Source: G963669295 sp963669295 | GTDB taxonomy: Bacteria; Bacteroidota; Bacteroidia; Flavobacteriales_D; CALLUQ01 | Direction of reading: 5' to 3' | Assembly: GCA_963669295.1 (NCBI GenBank) | Contig: OY769938.1 | Span: forward strand, 4,526,001-4,590,000 | Length of the DNA: 64,000 nt | Part shown: positions 8,491-17,826 of the stretch, piece after piece | Position numbering within the stretch: the stretch's first letter is position 1 | Layout of the letters: every line of letters begins with the position of its first letter | Made by a program: the position numbers and the translations under genes | Notes under the pieces: generated by a model | The model's input: the letters and a program-made list of their open reading frames with translations, nothing else | What the model was told of the DNA's origin: nothing | Databases searched by the model: none

Positions 8491-9252
8491 TTATTTTACG
8501 ATTTCTTTTTGGCCTTCTTCGTTTATCCAATAGCCTTTAGGCAGGTAATTACGGTGTTTTACTTTTCCCACCAACTTCCCTTTGTTATCAAACTGTTTCC
8601 AACACCCTATTGGTTTTCCGCTTTCAAAGTACCGCTTGCTCATTGATTGGCCATTAGGGTGGTATTCCAGGTATTCACCGTCGTATTGCTGATGTTTCAT
8701 CGTGAATTCCCGATGAAGCATGCCATTGGAATGGAAGAACTGGTAGTTCCCATCTTCGGTATGTGTGGTTCCAAAAATAGGGTCGAACCTTCTGTCGTCT
8801 ACCTCGCAAAAGAAAGGGGTTGATGTTGCGCGGATAGCCAGGGTTCCCTTTTCCGTCCATTGGGTAAAGGTGTATTTGCCATCTGCGGTATTGAAACCTA
8901 ATTCCATTAGGGAGTTATTGGGGTAATACGCCTGATAACTGCCGAGCCTTCTTCCTGCTTTGAATTGTGCTATCCAATGTAGTTGTTTGTGGTCGAAGGT
9001 TACGTAGGCCAGTCCTGAAAAAGGTTGACCGTTAGCGTAAACTTTACAACTGTCGAAGGTTAACGAGTAGTAGGGAACAGCATGGTTTGGAAGGCATTGG
9101 TAGTAGCCTGGCTTAATGGGGAGTTGTAGCAAGCCAAGTTGCATGAAATCATCGCAAGGGTTTGTTTGTGCAAACGTTGCGATGGGAAAAAGCATCATTA
9201 ACCATCGTAGAATGGTTGATGCGGAAGGGGTATTATAATTTAGTAACAGCAT
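8491..9252 (-). CDS. Exported MORN-variant/YwqK-like repeat protein
   Basis: About 253 residues. An N-terminal hydrophobic segment ends 'PIATFAQ' (~30), giving an exported protein. The rest contains repeated 'G.Y..Y..NG....' units, for example 'GSYQAYYPNNSLMELG', 'GNYQFFHSNGMLHRE', 'GEYLEYHPNGQSMSKR' and 'GCWKQFDNKGKLVGK', the hallmark of MORN-variant (toxin-antitoxin YwqK-like) repeats. Function in this group is unknown. GTG 9255 or ATG 9252 can start it, and both overlap the end of the upstream MOSC gene by ~20 bp. Confidence 0.78.
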   Translation of the reverse strand: MLLLNYNTPSASTILRWLMMLFPIATFAQTNPCDDFMQLGLLQLPIKPGYYQCLPNHAVPYYSLTFDSCKVYANGQPFSGLAYVTFDHKQLHWIAQFKAGRRLGSYQAYYPNNSLMELGFNTADGKYTFTQWTEKGTLAIRATSTPFFCEVDDRRFDPIFGTTHTEDGNYQFFHSNGMLHREFTMKHQQYDGEYLEYHPNGQSMSKRYFESGKPIGCWKQFDNKGKLVGKVKHRNYLPKGYWINEEGQKEIVK

Positions 9253-9787
9253 CACCAGTTTTGATGGTGCCTGCTTTAACCACTTTGGCGTTAATGCCTC
9301 GCAGGTGAAGTTCTTTCCCTACTTCCGAGTTTACAAAGAGCATGGCATCCATGCCAAAACGAGCCACAAACTTTTTACACCCTTGATGAGGTGGAGCCGT
9401 TACTTCGAGGATGGCAGTACCAATACTCAACTGGCTGCCACAAGGAAGGTTGGCATCACTTAAGTCGATATCGATATACAACTGATCGCCAGCCAATGCC
9501 CATCGGTCTTTGTGTTGTGCTATCAATGCCGCTGCACGGGCGTTCATGATATTGATTTGCTTGTCGGGTTCTGCTGATTTGTCGGGGGTATGCCTGCTGC
9601 CACGAGCCAACCAGTTATCGCCTTTTAATCCCAACTCCGGACTTACTTCCCCTTCTTTCAGTACTGCTCGTTGGTCGATATCGGTACGGGCAACAATCAA
9701 TTCAAGGGTGCCTTGATCTTTGGGCGATTGGCGAATTTCATCTAGTCCAGCCTCTAATTCTACAGCGGTAAGGTGTTTGATTTCCAT
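9233..9787 (-). CDS. MOSC domain protein
   Basis: A 184-residue protein whose C-terminal half is a MOSC domain, the sulfur-carrier fold shared with molybdenum-cofactor sulfurases and YiiM-like proteins. The conserved block 'VTAPPHQGCKKFVARFG' carries the expected Cys (C137), followed by 'LRGINAKVVKAGTIKTGD', also typical. The usual partners (Moco enzymes) are not in the window. It lies upstream of, and overlaps, the MORN-like gene, suggesting co-transcription. Confidence 0.85.
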   Translation of the reverse strand: MEIKHLTAVELEAGLDEIRQSPKDQGTLELIVARTDIDQRAVLKEGEVSPELGLKGDNWLARGSRHTPDKSAEPDKQINIMNARAAALIAQHKDRWALAGDQLYIDIDLSDANLPCGSQLSIGTAILEVTAPPHQGCKKFVARFGMDAMLFVNSEVGKELHLRGINAKVVKAGTIKTGDAVTKL

Positions 9788-9895
9788 GAGCGATTGGTTT
9801 TTGGTGAAGGAACGCTCAAAGGTAAATTTTGTTGTTTAAAAGTGAAGGATGTTTCAAAGGATTCTTTCCATTGAATGCTGAGTGGAATACAACAA

Positions 9896-10384
9896 CTAAT
9901 TTTCCCACCTTACCATTACACTTTCGCCATGGTTTTTCCATTGAATGATAAGGGTGTCGTTATGGGCTCGGATAACCAATCCTTGCATGGTTTCATACGG
10001 GTAGTAAACGGTGAGCGAGTCGGTAGCATTATCGAAGGAATAAGGCATGTTGCCATGGCCTTCGTAGTCTACCAGGTACCATTCGTTTTCACCAATACGA
10101 ATATCGGCATGTGGGCCGTTGGGGTCGTTGGTCCATATACCGTACAGGTCTGTTTCTTCAATGGTAACGATGTTGGAGATGGCGAGTAGTCGTTCTTCAA
10201 AGTCTTCGGTGGTATGTTCGCCCAGCGGTAAATTATCAAGGCTATCGATAAAGGCTTGCACTGCTGAGGTATCAGCTGTTTCGCCCACTTCCGCAAATTG
10301 AGGAGTAGGAGAGGAGCAAGTACAAAACAGGGTGAGCGTGAGAGCGAGGAGTGTGAAGGAGTATGGATGGTTATGCGATGTCAT
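9896..10384 (-). CDS. Predicted lipoprotein, unknown function
   Basis: A 162-residue protein whose N-terminus has a hydrophobic stretch 'FTLLALTLTLFCTCSS' with a lipobox-like Cys at ~23-25. The mature region is acidic and ends in an aromatic/valine-rich beta pattern ('NDTLIIQWKNHGESVMVRW'), resembling a small calycin-like domain. It shares one base with the stop codon of the upstream T9SS gene (TAATG), so it is translationally coupled to it. Confidence 0.75.
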   Translation of the reverse strand: MTSHNHPYSFTLLALTLTLFCTCSSPTPQFAEVGETADTSAVQAFIDSLDNLPLGEHTTEDFEERLLAISNIVTIEETDLYGIWTNDPNGPHADIRIGENEWYLVDYEGHGNMPYSFDNATDSLTVYYPYETMQGLVIRAHNDTLIIQWKNHGESVMVRWEN

Positions 10385-11811
10385 TATTCCAGTACAATTT
10401 TTCCCTGCCCAACGATGCCGTCACGATGGCTTAACTGATAAAAGTACATCCCCGGTTGAAGGTGGGTGCGTGCTAAGGTAAATTGTTGTGTGGTGATGTT
10501 TTGTTCGCGATAAACTTCCTGTCCCTGTGCGTTGAACAGAGAGAATAGGCAAGGGGTTTGCTGAGGATTTTCAAACTGAAAGGTAGTTTGCTCATGAAAG
10601 GGGTTGGGAAATACCTGTACATTGCTTGTTGCTTCTTGTTCATCAATACCTGTAGCGCCAAACAAAGGGGCTTTTACCAACAAAGCATCTTCGAAGTTAT
10701 TGGCAGAGAGGCTCCAGGTGCGCCCGGTGAGGTACATGAAGTTGTTTTTTATACGGATGTCGTGTACCACTTCATTTTCTGCTCCTCCCCAGGTTTTGTA
10801 TTCCATCAAGTTGCCGGTAGCGGTATCGTATTGCATGATGATGAGGTCTTCACCTCCTGCTCCTAAAGTATTGGAGGTAGCAGCAAGGTATAGGCTTCCA
10901 TCGTTGGGGAAGGCCATGGAGCGTGTTTTAATGGCTTTGTTGGTCACGGTTTCCCAAATGATGTTGCCATTTTTATCGTACTTCACCAGGAATACAGTGG
11001 AATCGGCATGGCTGGAGGTTACCCCACATTGGTAGAGGTAGGTGCCATCAGAACCAAGTCCCAGCCCATCTTCGCCACTGGCTCCTCCCCAAAGTTGGTG
11101 CCATTTGTAGCTGCCATCTGTTTTATCGAAAGCAGCGAGCAAGGCATCGGAATTAGACAGGTCGTACAAACCACTGATGTAGATGGTACTGTCGTCTACA
11201 ATGCAGTGCCCATCTTGTTGGTCGTAGTTTACGCTGCCCCAATTATTTACCCATAGCATGTTACCATTCAAGTCGAGTTTCATGATGAAGGCATCCTGGT
11301 TGGCAGTGTCGGTACCAGTCCACCCGGTAACGTATATGCCATCGTCTTCAACTACCAGTCCATCTACTTCTTCGTAGCCATAACCACCATCCCATTGAAA
11401 GCTCCACAGGGTGTCTTGTAAGGTGGTGTCTACGGCATATACCAAAGCATCGGAAAAGGCAAGGCTGAAGTACCCTGTCCAGGTGCGACCACCAACATAT
11501 ACGATATCATCGCGCATGGTACAGATGTAGGCTTGTTGTTCGTACAGTCCTCCAAACTCGTGTGGGGTGTTCCAAATTTCGTTGCCATTGGCATCAATTT
11601 TATAGAGCAAGATGTCTTTTACATCAAACCCACTGATGGATTGGCTGGTGGCCCAATAAACGTGGTTGTTGTCATCAACTTCTACGCCCCATGCCATGTC
11701 GGCTTGAGCCTGTAGTCCTTCACGAGTGAGGTACCACGATTCGTTGAGTACGCCCTGTCCGTATGATGTGATTACAGTAAGGGTAGTGAGGAGGAGAGCA
11801 AGTGTTTTCAA
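10384..11811 (-). CDS. Secreted beta-propeller-like protein with type A T9SS domain
   Basis: A 475-residue protein with a signal peptide ending 'TSYGQ' (~19). About seven repeats centred on 'D.NGN..W...WGG' (for example 'IDANGNEIWN', 'LDLNGNMLWVNNWG', 'YDKNGNIIWE') suggest a PQQ/SBBP-type beta-propeller. The last ~80 residues are a type A sorting domain ('VQVFPNPFHEQTTF', 'LQPGMYFYQLSH', 'GKIVLE'). The start is TTG; no in-frame ATG lies between it and an upstream stop. It is upstream of, and coupled to, the small lipoprotein. Predicted to be a cell-surface or secreted protein of unknown ligand. Confidence 0.85.
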   Translation of the reverse strand: MKTLALLLTTLTVITSYGQGVLNESWYLTREGLQAQADMAWGVEVDDNNHVYWATSQSISGFDVKDILLYKIDANGNEIWNTPHEFGGLYEQQAYICTMRDDIVYVGGRTWTGYFSLAFSDALVYAVDTTLQDTLWSFQWDGGYGYEEVDGLVVEDDGIYVTGWTGTDTANQDAFIMKLDLNGNMLWVNNWGSVNYDQQDGHCIVDDSTIYISGLYDLSNSDALLAAFDKTDGSYKWHQLWGGASGEDGLGLGSDGTYLYQCGVTSSHADSTVFLVKYDKNGNIIWETVTNKAIKTRSMAFPNDGSLYLAATSNTLGAGGEDLIIMQYDTATGNLMEYKTWGGAENEVVHDIRIKNNFMYLTGRTWSLSANNFEDALLVKAPLFGATGIDEQEATSNVQVFPNPFHEQTTFQFENPQQTPCLFSLFNAQGQEVYREQNITTQQFTLARTHLQPGMYFYQLSHRDGIVGQGKIVLE

Positions 11812-11891
11812 TAGTTCAATTTTACCATAGCGAATTTACCACTTTATTTTAAAAGCATGTTGGTAATGAGGAGATTGCAGTAGGCTTGCTG

Positions 11892-14800
11892 CTACCGCAC
11901 CACTGTAACGTGGCCCATTTTGGTAACGGTAATGGGTTGGTTTTCTACCAGGGCGGTGTATTCCATGCGCCATACATATACATCGGGCTGTACAGGTTCG
12001 CCAAGGTATTGTCCACCCCACGCAATGTTCATGTCGCTGCTTTCAAACAGCAGTTCTCCCCAGCGGTTGTAGATGCGAAATACAAAGGTTTCTAATTGGC
12101 ACTCTCCTTTTGCCGAGAAGTAGTCGTTGGTACCATCACCATTGGGGGTAAAGGCGTTGGGTACATACATTAAGCAGTCGCACAAGTAAGTGCTTACTTC
12201 CATGGAGTCGGAGGCGCTGCCGCAAATGTTGCTGGCGGTAACGTATATGCTGCCTTTGTCTTCCGCCAAATAGGTGGTTTCGGTGCTGTTGTCGTTCCAA
12301 AGCATGCTGGTTTGATGCAGCAGGTCGGGGGCAACCACCAGGGTAGTGTTTTGACAAATGGTGGTGTCGTTGGGCAAATCAACGTAGGGCATCCAGGTGT
12401 AGTTGATGACCACTTCGTCGGTGTAGGTGCAGTTGTTGTCGGTTACAGTAAGGCTATAGGTGCCTGGCGTATTGAGTACCGTGATGGTTTGTTGGTCGTT
12501 GCTGGTACTCCATAAATACGAGTCGGCGGTAATGCCGGGATCGAGGGTGGTGCTTTGGTCTTCGCACAGGTCTTGATCGGGCCCGAGGTCAAACACAGGA
12601 ATGGGGTGTACGGTAACCATTACAGTATCGGAAGCGGTGCATCCCAGTTCATTCACTTCAACCCAGTAGGTGCCGGTAGTGCTTACATCTAATGTGCTGT
12701 TGGTGCTGTTGTTGTTCCATAAGTAGGTGGCGTTGTTGCCTCCGGCATTTAGCGTAGTAGAAAGGCCATCGCAAAATTCCTGATCTGCTCCCAGGTCAAC
12801 CACCGGTATGGGGTTAATGGTAATTACAATGGTATCGGAAGCTTCGCAGCCCAGGTTGTCGGTGAGGTTTACCCAGTAGGTGCCTGTTGTTCCTGTGGTA
12901 AGGGTATTGTTGGTGCTGTTGTCGTTCCACAAATAGGTAGCTCCAGCAAAGGTAGCATCAAGGGTTATGGTATTGCCATCGCAAAAGGCGGTGTCGTTGC
13001 CCAACTGAACAGTGGGCAGTGGAGCAATGGTTACGTCAATGGTATCGTAAGAGGTACAGCCCAGCGCGTCTACTGCTACCCAGTAAGTGCCAGTGGTGTT
13101 TACATCTAAGGTGCTGTTGGTGCTGTTGTCGTTCCACAAGTAGGTTTGGTTGGCTGCTGTAGCGTCTAAGGTTAATGTGTTGCCATCGCACAGGGTGGTG
13201 TCGTTGCCCAGGTTTACCAGAGGGTAGGGGTTGGTGATTAATACTACGGTGTCGCTTCTGCTGCAGCCTAGCGGAGTGGTTACAGTTACATCGTAAGTGC
13301 CAGCAGTATAGGTCATGAGTGTTTGGGTAGTGGCTCCGGTGTTCCAGGTGTAGGTCATGCCTGGGTTTTGGGCATCGAACAATACCGAGTCGCCCACACA
13401 CATGGCTGTGTCAGGCCCCAGGTCTACTACAGGAGGTACTTCGTATTGTACGTTGATGGTGTCGGAGTTGATGCACAATGGTGCAAAGTAAATGTCGTCG
13501 AGGGCAAAGTCGTTGCCACCGCCACCGGTGTTTTGGTTCACAATGCATATTTGAGCAGTGGTATTGGCACCTGAATTCCATACCGAGTTGAATTGCTCCC
13601 AAATGCAGGCAGTGCTGGAAGGGGAGAAGATGGGGCCAAGGCTGTTGCCGTTGATGGAAAATTGCAGCAGGGCTACGTTATTGCCATTCACAACGGAATA
13701 AACCCAGGTAGAGAAGTCGTAATCGGTGTTGGGTTGTACGGTAACTGTTTGGCACCACACATTGGTGTTGGGGGTAGTGCTGCCATTTACCACCATCATG
13801 TTGCCCGTTCCGGTGGTATGGTCAGAACACCACGAAAAGTTGTTGTGTACCAATGCAGGGTTGGTGGTTACTGCATAGGTGCCGGGGTTACTCAACAGTC
13901 CCCATGCGCCTCCTACTCCTGGCCCGTAGGCGGTAGAGAAACCGGTATTGCCCATTTCAAAATCACCATTTACGATGAGGTTGCTCCCCAGCACTCTTAC
14001 TTCGCACCAGTATTGCCCGGCAGTGGTTACCGTATAGGTTTGATTGGTGGTACCGTCTTGCCACAAATAGTTGGTAAACCCTGCTCCTGCATCAAGCAAG
14101 AGCACATCGCCTACACACAAGGTGGTGTCGTTGCCTAAAAACAGTTGAGGGTTTTGTAAAGCAATGTTTACTTCGGCAGTATCGTTGGGGCAGGCGCCTG
14201 CTCCTGTTACAATGTATTCATAAGTGCCTGGGGTAGTACCGTTGGCATCAAAGGTACCCAGGTAGCCGTTGCTCAGTACATCGGAGCCTTGCCAGTTGCC
14301 TGTTTGGTCCGGCGAACCTCCCAGCAGGTCGAACAGGTTAAGTGTACTTTGACTGGCGCAGATGGAGGCCACTCCGTCGGTGCCTGCATTTACAGGGTTG
14401 TCGATGGTAATGGTGAAGCTTTCTTCATCAAAGCAGTTGGCAGCCCCATCGTATATGTAAAGGGTTTGGGTGGTGTTGATTACTGTTCCTGCGCCCATGG
14501 GGGTACCACCGGCATTGGGAGCAGTATAATAGCTTTGTGTTCCTGTAAGTCCGGTACCAGTGATGGTTGGTAGGGCATAGGTACCACAGGCGTTTACATC
14601 TGCAATATCGTCTACATCGGGCATGCTGGCAACCACTACATTTACAATTTCTACCGAATCGGGGCAGGTACCGCCATTGATGGTGTAGGTATATGCTCCT
14701 GAGTTGGCGGTAAGCGGATCGAGGGTGCCTTGAAAACCATTGGTAGTACCCGAAGGGCCTGTCCATGTACCGGTATTGCCTACCAGTGTGCTTAAAGAGT

Positions 14801-15380
14801 CGTATAGGTTAAAGGTGGGTTCGCCACTGCAAAACGAAAGGTTAATGACATTGATGGGAGCTACTTCGCACATTTCCAGTGTAAGGTCGTCCATGGTTAA
14901 ATCGTTGGAGCCTGCCATCCAGTTGGAGTAAAGCTTAAAGCGTAGGGTAGTGGTAGTGGGCACCACCGGGTTGGAGAGGTGGTTGTACCACGAGGCACTG
15001 CCAATTACACCAGTCCAGGTGTCGAGCACGGTGCCGTTGCCATCTTCGAGGTCTAAGGTAACATTGCTCGATCCTCCCCAGGTTTCGCGAAACCAGGCGT
15101 TGATGCGGTAGGTTTGACCGGGGCAAACGGTATAAGGGCGGTCGTATACCAGGGTACCGGGAGCCAGGTTATTCACAAAGTTCATGTAAATGGCATAGGT
15201 ACCGGTATAGGGCAACCATGTTTGTGGCGCCAAATGGTATACCGTTCCTGGAACGAGGTACGGATCGTTTGTGGTGAATTCGAAGCTATCGAAATCTTGA
15301 GAGAGATAGGTACACTGCGCCTTAGCGGTTAGTGCGGTGTAAAGCAGACAGAATACGATGAGTATTGTCTTGATTTTCAT
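11892..15380 (-). CDS. Large secreted adhesin-like protein with Ig-like repeats and CHU_C (type B) sorting domain
   Basis: 1162 residues. A signal peptide ends 'LTAKAQ' (~21). Two carbohydrate-binding-like jelly-roll regions follow, at ~25-170 and ~475-640 ('LIVNGDFEMGNTG' opens the second). Between and after them are Ig/PKD-like repeats; the best set is seven ~70-residue units, each opening '(V)DLG.D...C' and containing 'YLWN(D/N)NST...GTYWV', over the DNA interval ~12190-14140. The end carries 'YVPNAFTPNGDGTNDYF' and 'YNRWGELLFES', the gliding-motility C-terminal (CHU_C) signature, so export by the type IX system is expected. The repeats are near-identical at DNA level around the 'GTTCCACAA' core, giving room for recombination. 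An adhesive role is inferred. Confidence 0.9.
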   Translation of the reverse strand: MKIKTILIVFCLLYTALTAKAQCTYLSQDFDSFEFTTNDPYLVPGTVYHLAPQTWLPYTGTYAIYMNFVNNLAPGTLVYDRPYTVCPGQTYRINAWFRETWGGSSNVTLDLEDGNGTVLDTWTGVIGSASWYNHLSNPVVPTTTTLRFKLYSNWMAGSNDLTMDDLTLEMCEVAPINVINLSFCSGEPTFNLYDSLSTLVGNTGTWTGPSGTTNGFQGTLDPLTANSGAYTYTINGGTCPDSVEIVNVVVASMPDVDDIADVNACGTYALPTITGTGLTGTQSYYTAPNAGGTPMGAGTVINTTQTLYIYDGAANCFDEESFTITIDNPVNAGTDGVASICASQSTLNLFDLLGGSPDQTGNWQGSDVLSNGYLGTFDANGTTPGTYEYIVTGAGACPNDTAEVNIALQNPQLFLGNDTTLCVGDVLLLDAGAGFTNYLWQDGTTNQTYTVTTAGQYWCEVRVLGSNLIVNGDFEMGNTGFSTAYGPGVGGAWGLLSNPGTYAVTTNPALVHNNFSWCSDHTTGTGNMMVVNGSTTPNTNVWCQTVTVQPNTDYDFSTWVYSVVNGNNVALLQFSINGNSLGPIFSPSSTACIWEQFNSVWNSGANTTAQICIVNQNTGGGGNDFALDDIYFAPLCINSDTINVQYEVPPVVDLGPDTAMCVGDSVLFDAQNPGMTYTWNTGATTQTLMTYTAGTYDVTVTTPLGCSRSDTVVLITNPYPLVNLGNDTTLCDGNTLTLDATAANQTYLWNDNSTNSTLDVNTTGTYWVAVDALGCTSYDTIDVTIAPLPTVQLGNDTAFCDGNTITLDATFAGATYLWNDNSTNNTLTTGTTGTYWVNLTDNLGCEASDTIVITINPIPVVDLGADQEFCDGLSTTLNAGGNNATYLWNNNSTNSTLDVSTTGTYWVEVNELGCTASDTVMVTVHPIPVFDLGPDQDLCEDQSTTLDPGITADSYLWSTSNDQQTITVLNTPGTYSLTVTDNNCTYTDEVVINYTWMPYVDLPNDTTICQNTTLVVAPDLLHQTSMLWNDNSTETTYLAEDKGSIYVTASNICGSASDSMEVSTYLCDCLMYVPNAFTPNGDGTNDYFSAKGECQLETFVFRIYNRWGELLFESSDMNIAWGGQYLGEPVQPDVYVWRMEYTALVENQPITVTKMGHVTVVR

Positions 15381-15532
15381 TGTTGTAGAGAGAATTTCAG
15401 TACAAATGTACTGCTTTTTCCTAAATGGTTTTAGTAGTAAGACGTAAAAAGGGGAGCAAAGGTTGCTTTAGTACATAAATAATCTTGTTCAGGAGTTATT
15501 GTTTTATGAATGTATGTGCAGTAAAGGAAGTT

Positions 15533-15570
15533 TCCCCTGCTCATTTTAGCCCTATGCTATGAGCAGGGGA
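15533..15570. terminator. Long hairpin after the 15.6 kb lipoprotein gene
   Basis: A 12-bp perfect stem TCCCCTGCTCAT/ATGAGCAGGGGA with a 14-nt loop lies just beyond the minus-strand stop codon at 15578. The T-run on the minus strand is weak, so it may be a terminator or an mRNA 3'-end stabiliser. Confidence 0.55.
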
Positions 15571-15577
15571 GGGTATT

Positions 15578-16942
15578 TTATTCTCCTTCGCTACAGTCTA
15601 CCTGGTCTTCCATGCCTGTTTGATCGTCGGGGTTGGTGGGGTCGTGCCAGGAAACATCCATTTTTACGGTATTGACTGACGCTACGGCATGGCCACGGAT
15701 GGTATACACCACTTCATAGCCCCATACTACATAGCCCAGCAACTCACCGTCGCAACACACATAGGTAGCGTATTGGTGATAATGATGAATGGTGTAATCG
15801 TCGGGCACACCGGCCAATGATTCCTCAGTGAAGGGAAGCTCTGTATTGGGGTAGGAGGGGATGTCGATGAGCGGGGTACCTTCAGTGGTTACGCCAGGGG
15901 GCAAACTGTTGCCATCGTGTGGGTTGGTGCCATCGGGCCCTAATCGTTGTATGCGCTGTGTTCTGCCCGCTCTTCTTCCAAACGGATCTTTGATTTGTAA
16001 AAACTCCTGAAAAAACTGGAAGTATTTTACATTGGTGCAGCCGCTTACGCCAATGTATTTGATTTCGCCATGTACCACGTGCGGGTCAGGGTCATCGCCT
16101 TCGTCGTCGCCATCGGGTTTTTCGCCTATCTTTTTACCGGTAAGTGGCGCATCGTATACCATTACTTTTTTGTCGTCATCCAGTTCTTGTACGAGGTCTT
16201 CGCTCAACGTAAAGTCTTCTGTTTCTGGTAAACTGTCGCCTTCAGCATCCACAAACGATGCCTTGATGCAATGCTCCCACCGTTCTATCTTCATGCGAAT
16301 AATTAACCCGGTTACAGGGCTGCGCAGGGTGTAAATGGCTTCCCATAGTTTTTCACCACAAGGGTCGGGGTCGGGTTCTTGTTTTTGAGGTCCTCCAGGC
16401 CCAACTTGCATTAAAATACCAGAAATGCCAATGCTCCCATAAATAATGCTGCCAGCATTGTAAGGGACTTTGAGTAGATGACCGTTGACCGTATTGTTGG
16501 CGATGAAACCATCAAAATTGCCGTAAACCGTTTCGTTGCGCAGTTTTCCTTCGTAGTTGATGGAGAGTACACGTTCACCATTTTCATGGGAGATCACTTT
16601 TCCATTGGCGGCCAGCACATCTTCTCCTACTTCCAATACACCGCTTAATTGCTGATCGTTTTGCGTGAGGTAGAGTTTTCCCGAATAGGTACTTCCTTCC
16701 ATACCTTCTAACGATTCATAAGGCATGGGTTCAATGGCAGTATCCAATGGCATGGTTTCACCAACAGTTTCAATGAACTTTTCCTCAAAATTGATCTCAG
16801 CTGTCCAATAGCCTTCTTCGCCTGGAGGTACTGTAAACGCCTCAACGTTGGTGCTGTCGGGAGGTGTATCGGTATCATTATCGGTGGGGGTAGTGGTACA
16901 GGCAACCAACAGCAGTGCCGGTAACCATAGGAGCTTTTTCAT
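15578..16942 (-). CDS. Predicted lipoprotein, unknown function
   Basis: 454 residues from the ATG at 16942. This start begins a clean lipoprotein signal (MKKLLWLPALLLVACTTTP, lipobox LLVAC, Cys ~15) followed by a Thr/Asp/Pro-rich linker; the longer reading to 17032 adds 30 residues with no signal character. Residues ~50-200 have a beta-rich 'GYWTAEINFEEKF...YSGKLYLTQNDQQLSG' pattern like proteins that measure or buffer surface polymer. Later parts hold 'DPDPHVVHGEIKY' and five Cys. No family was recognised. The leader AACCACTTAAAAACCAA directly precedes the ATG. Confidence 0.78.
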   Translation of the reverse strand: MKKLLWLPALLLVACTTTPTDNDTDTPPDSTNVEAFTVPPGEEGYWTAEINFEEKFIETVGETMPLDTAIEPMPYESLEGMEGSTYSGKLYLTQNDQQLSGVLEVGEDVLAANGKVISHENGERVLSINYEGKLRNETVYGNFDGFIANNTVNGHLLKVPYNAGSIIYGSIGISGILMQVGPGGPQKQEPDPDPCGEKLWEAIYTLRSPVTGLIIRMKIERWEHCIKASFVDAEGDSLPETEDFTLSEDLVQELDDDKKVMVYDAPLTGKKIGEKPDGDDEGDDPDPHVVHGEIKYIGVSGCTNVKYFQFFQEFLQIKDPFGRRAGRTQRIQRLGPDGTNPHDGNSLPPGVTTEGTPLIDIPSYPNTELPFTEESLAGVPDDYTIHHYHQYATYVCCDGELLGYVVWGYEVVYTIRGHAVASVNTVKMDVSWHDPTNPDDQTGMEDQVDCSEGE

Positions 16943-16963
16943 GTGGTTGGTTTTTAAGTGGTT
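16943..16963 (-). promoter_or_regulatory. Shared leader motif (variant)
   Basis: Read on the minus strand, this is AACCACTTAAAAACCAACCAC immediately before the ATG at 16942. It is a close variant of the 18-bp leader seen exactly at 45486 and 47108. It probably lies in the 5' untranslated region; the function is unknown. Confidence 0.5.
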
Positions 16964-17057
16964 GAACGAAAAGTTACGTAAAAACACAGGCATTGTCAAA
17001 TGGGAAGATGAATGCCTGACCCATTTGTACAAATCATTGAACCAATGTTACAATGTA

Positions 17058-17094
17058 TTTGGTATGCATTGCTTCAACTTTGTATGGTACCAAA
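17058..17094. promoter_or_regulatory. Candidate operator upstream of the SRPBCC gene
   Basis: A 7-bp inverted repeat TTTGGTA (17058-17064) and TACCAAA (17088-17094), spacing 23 bp, ends 11 bp before the ATG at 17106. It could be a binding site for the neighbouring AraC regulator. No experimental link; the dyad is short and may be chance. Confidence 0.3.
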
Positions 17095-17105
17095 TTATTA
17101 AAGTC

Positions 17106-17750
17106 ATGAAACGAACAATTCAATTCATTGCAGTATTGGGCATGGCGGCTACTTTATTGAGCTTTGCCCCTCCAGCAAAAGAGAAAACAAAGAAATTAAG
17201 CACGTTTAATGTGAAAAGGGTGTTGCCTTTTTCGGCTGATAAAGTGTGGCAGGCAGTTGCAGAAGATTATGGTGCGATTGCGAACATGCACCCCAAAATT
17301 GTGTCGTCGAGCTATATCGGTGGCTCGTTGAAAGGGGGCGAAGGGGTAGAACGCATTTGCCACTTCAACGAAAAGGGCACGCAGTACTTAAAAGAAAAAA
17401 TGCTGGATTACAACCCTGGGCAAATGCAGTTTACCAACCAGGTGTTTCAGGCGGGTAAGTTTCCACTCGACCCCGAAGTTACCAGGGCAGTGTATACGGT
17501 AAAGGTGTTGTCGGATAATTCTTGTGAATTGTCGTTCAACATGCAATACCGCACCAAGCCTGCCATGATGGGAGGGATGATGCGTGGCAAGTTCAGGGGG
17601 TTGATTAACGATTATTTGTTGTCGATTGAGCATCATTTGGCCACGGGTGAAAAAGTGACCAAAGAAAATTTTAAGCGCATCAAGAAGCAGTATAGCAAAA
17701 GTGAGAAAGCGCAAAACAATGCACAAATGATGAGCCTGATTAATAATTAG
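17106..17750 (+). CDS. Exported SRPBCC-fold protein
   Basis: 214 residues from the ATG at 17106, which opens a signal peptide ending 'LLSFAPPAK' (~24); the longer frame to 16848 overlaps a divergent gene and is unlikely. 'NVKRVLPFSADKVWQAVAEDYGAI' and the later 'CELSFNMQYRTKPA' fit the START/Bet v 1-like (SRPBCC, polyketide-cyclase type) fold, which binds a hydrophobic ligand. It lies 76 bp upstream of an AraC-type regulator in the same direction with a terminator-like hairpin between; the regulator may control it. Confidence 0.8.
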   Translation: MKRTIQFIAVLGMAATLLSFAPPAKEKTKKLSTFNVKRVLPFSADKVWQAVAEDYGAIANMHPKIVSSSYIGGSLKGGEGVERICHFNEKGTQYLKEKMLDYNPGQMQFTNQVFQAGKFPLDPEVTRAVYTVKVLSDNSCELSFNMQYRTKPAMMGGMMRGKFRGLINDYLLSIEHHLATGEKVTKENFKRIKKQYSKSEKAQNNAQMMSLINN

Positions 17751-17762
17751 TCCTATTTACAG

Positions 17763-17812
17763 GTAGAAAGATTTGGTTTTATAAGGATGACGGCCGGAGC
17801 TTTCTACTTTTT
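17763..17812 (+). terminator. Probable intrinsic terminator after the SRPBCC gene
   Basis: An 8-bp stem GTAGAAAG/CTTTCTAC with a ~29-nt loop is followed by five T residues, 13 bp after the stop codon. The loop is long, so the call is moderate. Confidence 0.55.
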
Positions 17813-17826
17813 AATTACATTTAACT

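Noticed and set aside
15381..15577. Gene in the 197-bp gap between the adhesin and lipoprotein genes
   Set aside because: No ORF with a plausible start or composition; contains only hairpins (CAGTACAAATGTACTG near 15400 and the 12-bp stem at 15533).
16848..17105. Long N-terminal extension of the SRPBCC protein
   Set aside because: It overlaps the divergent lipoprotein gene and its leader, and has no signal or domain character; the signal peptide starts at 17106.
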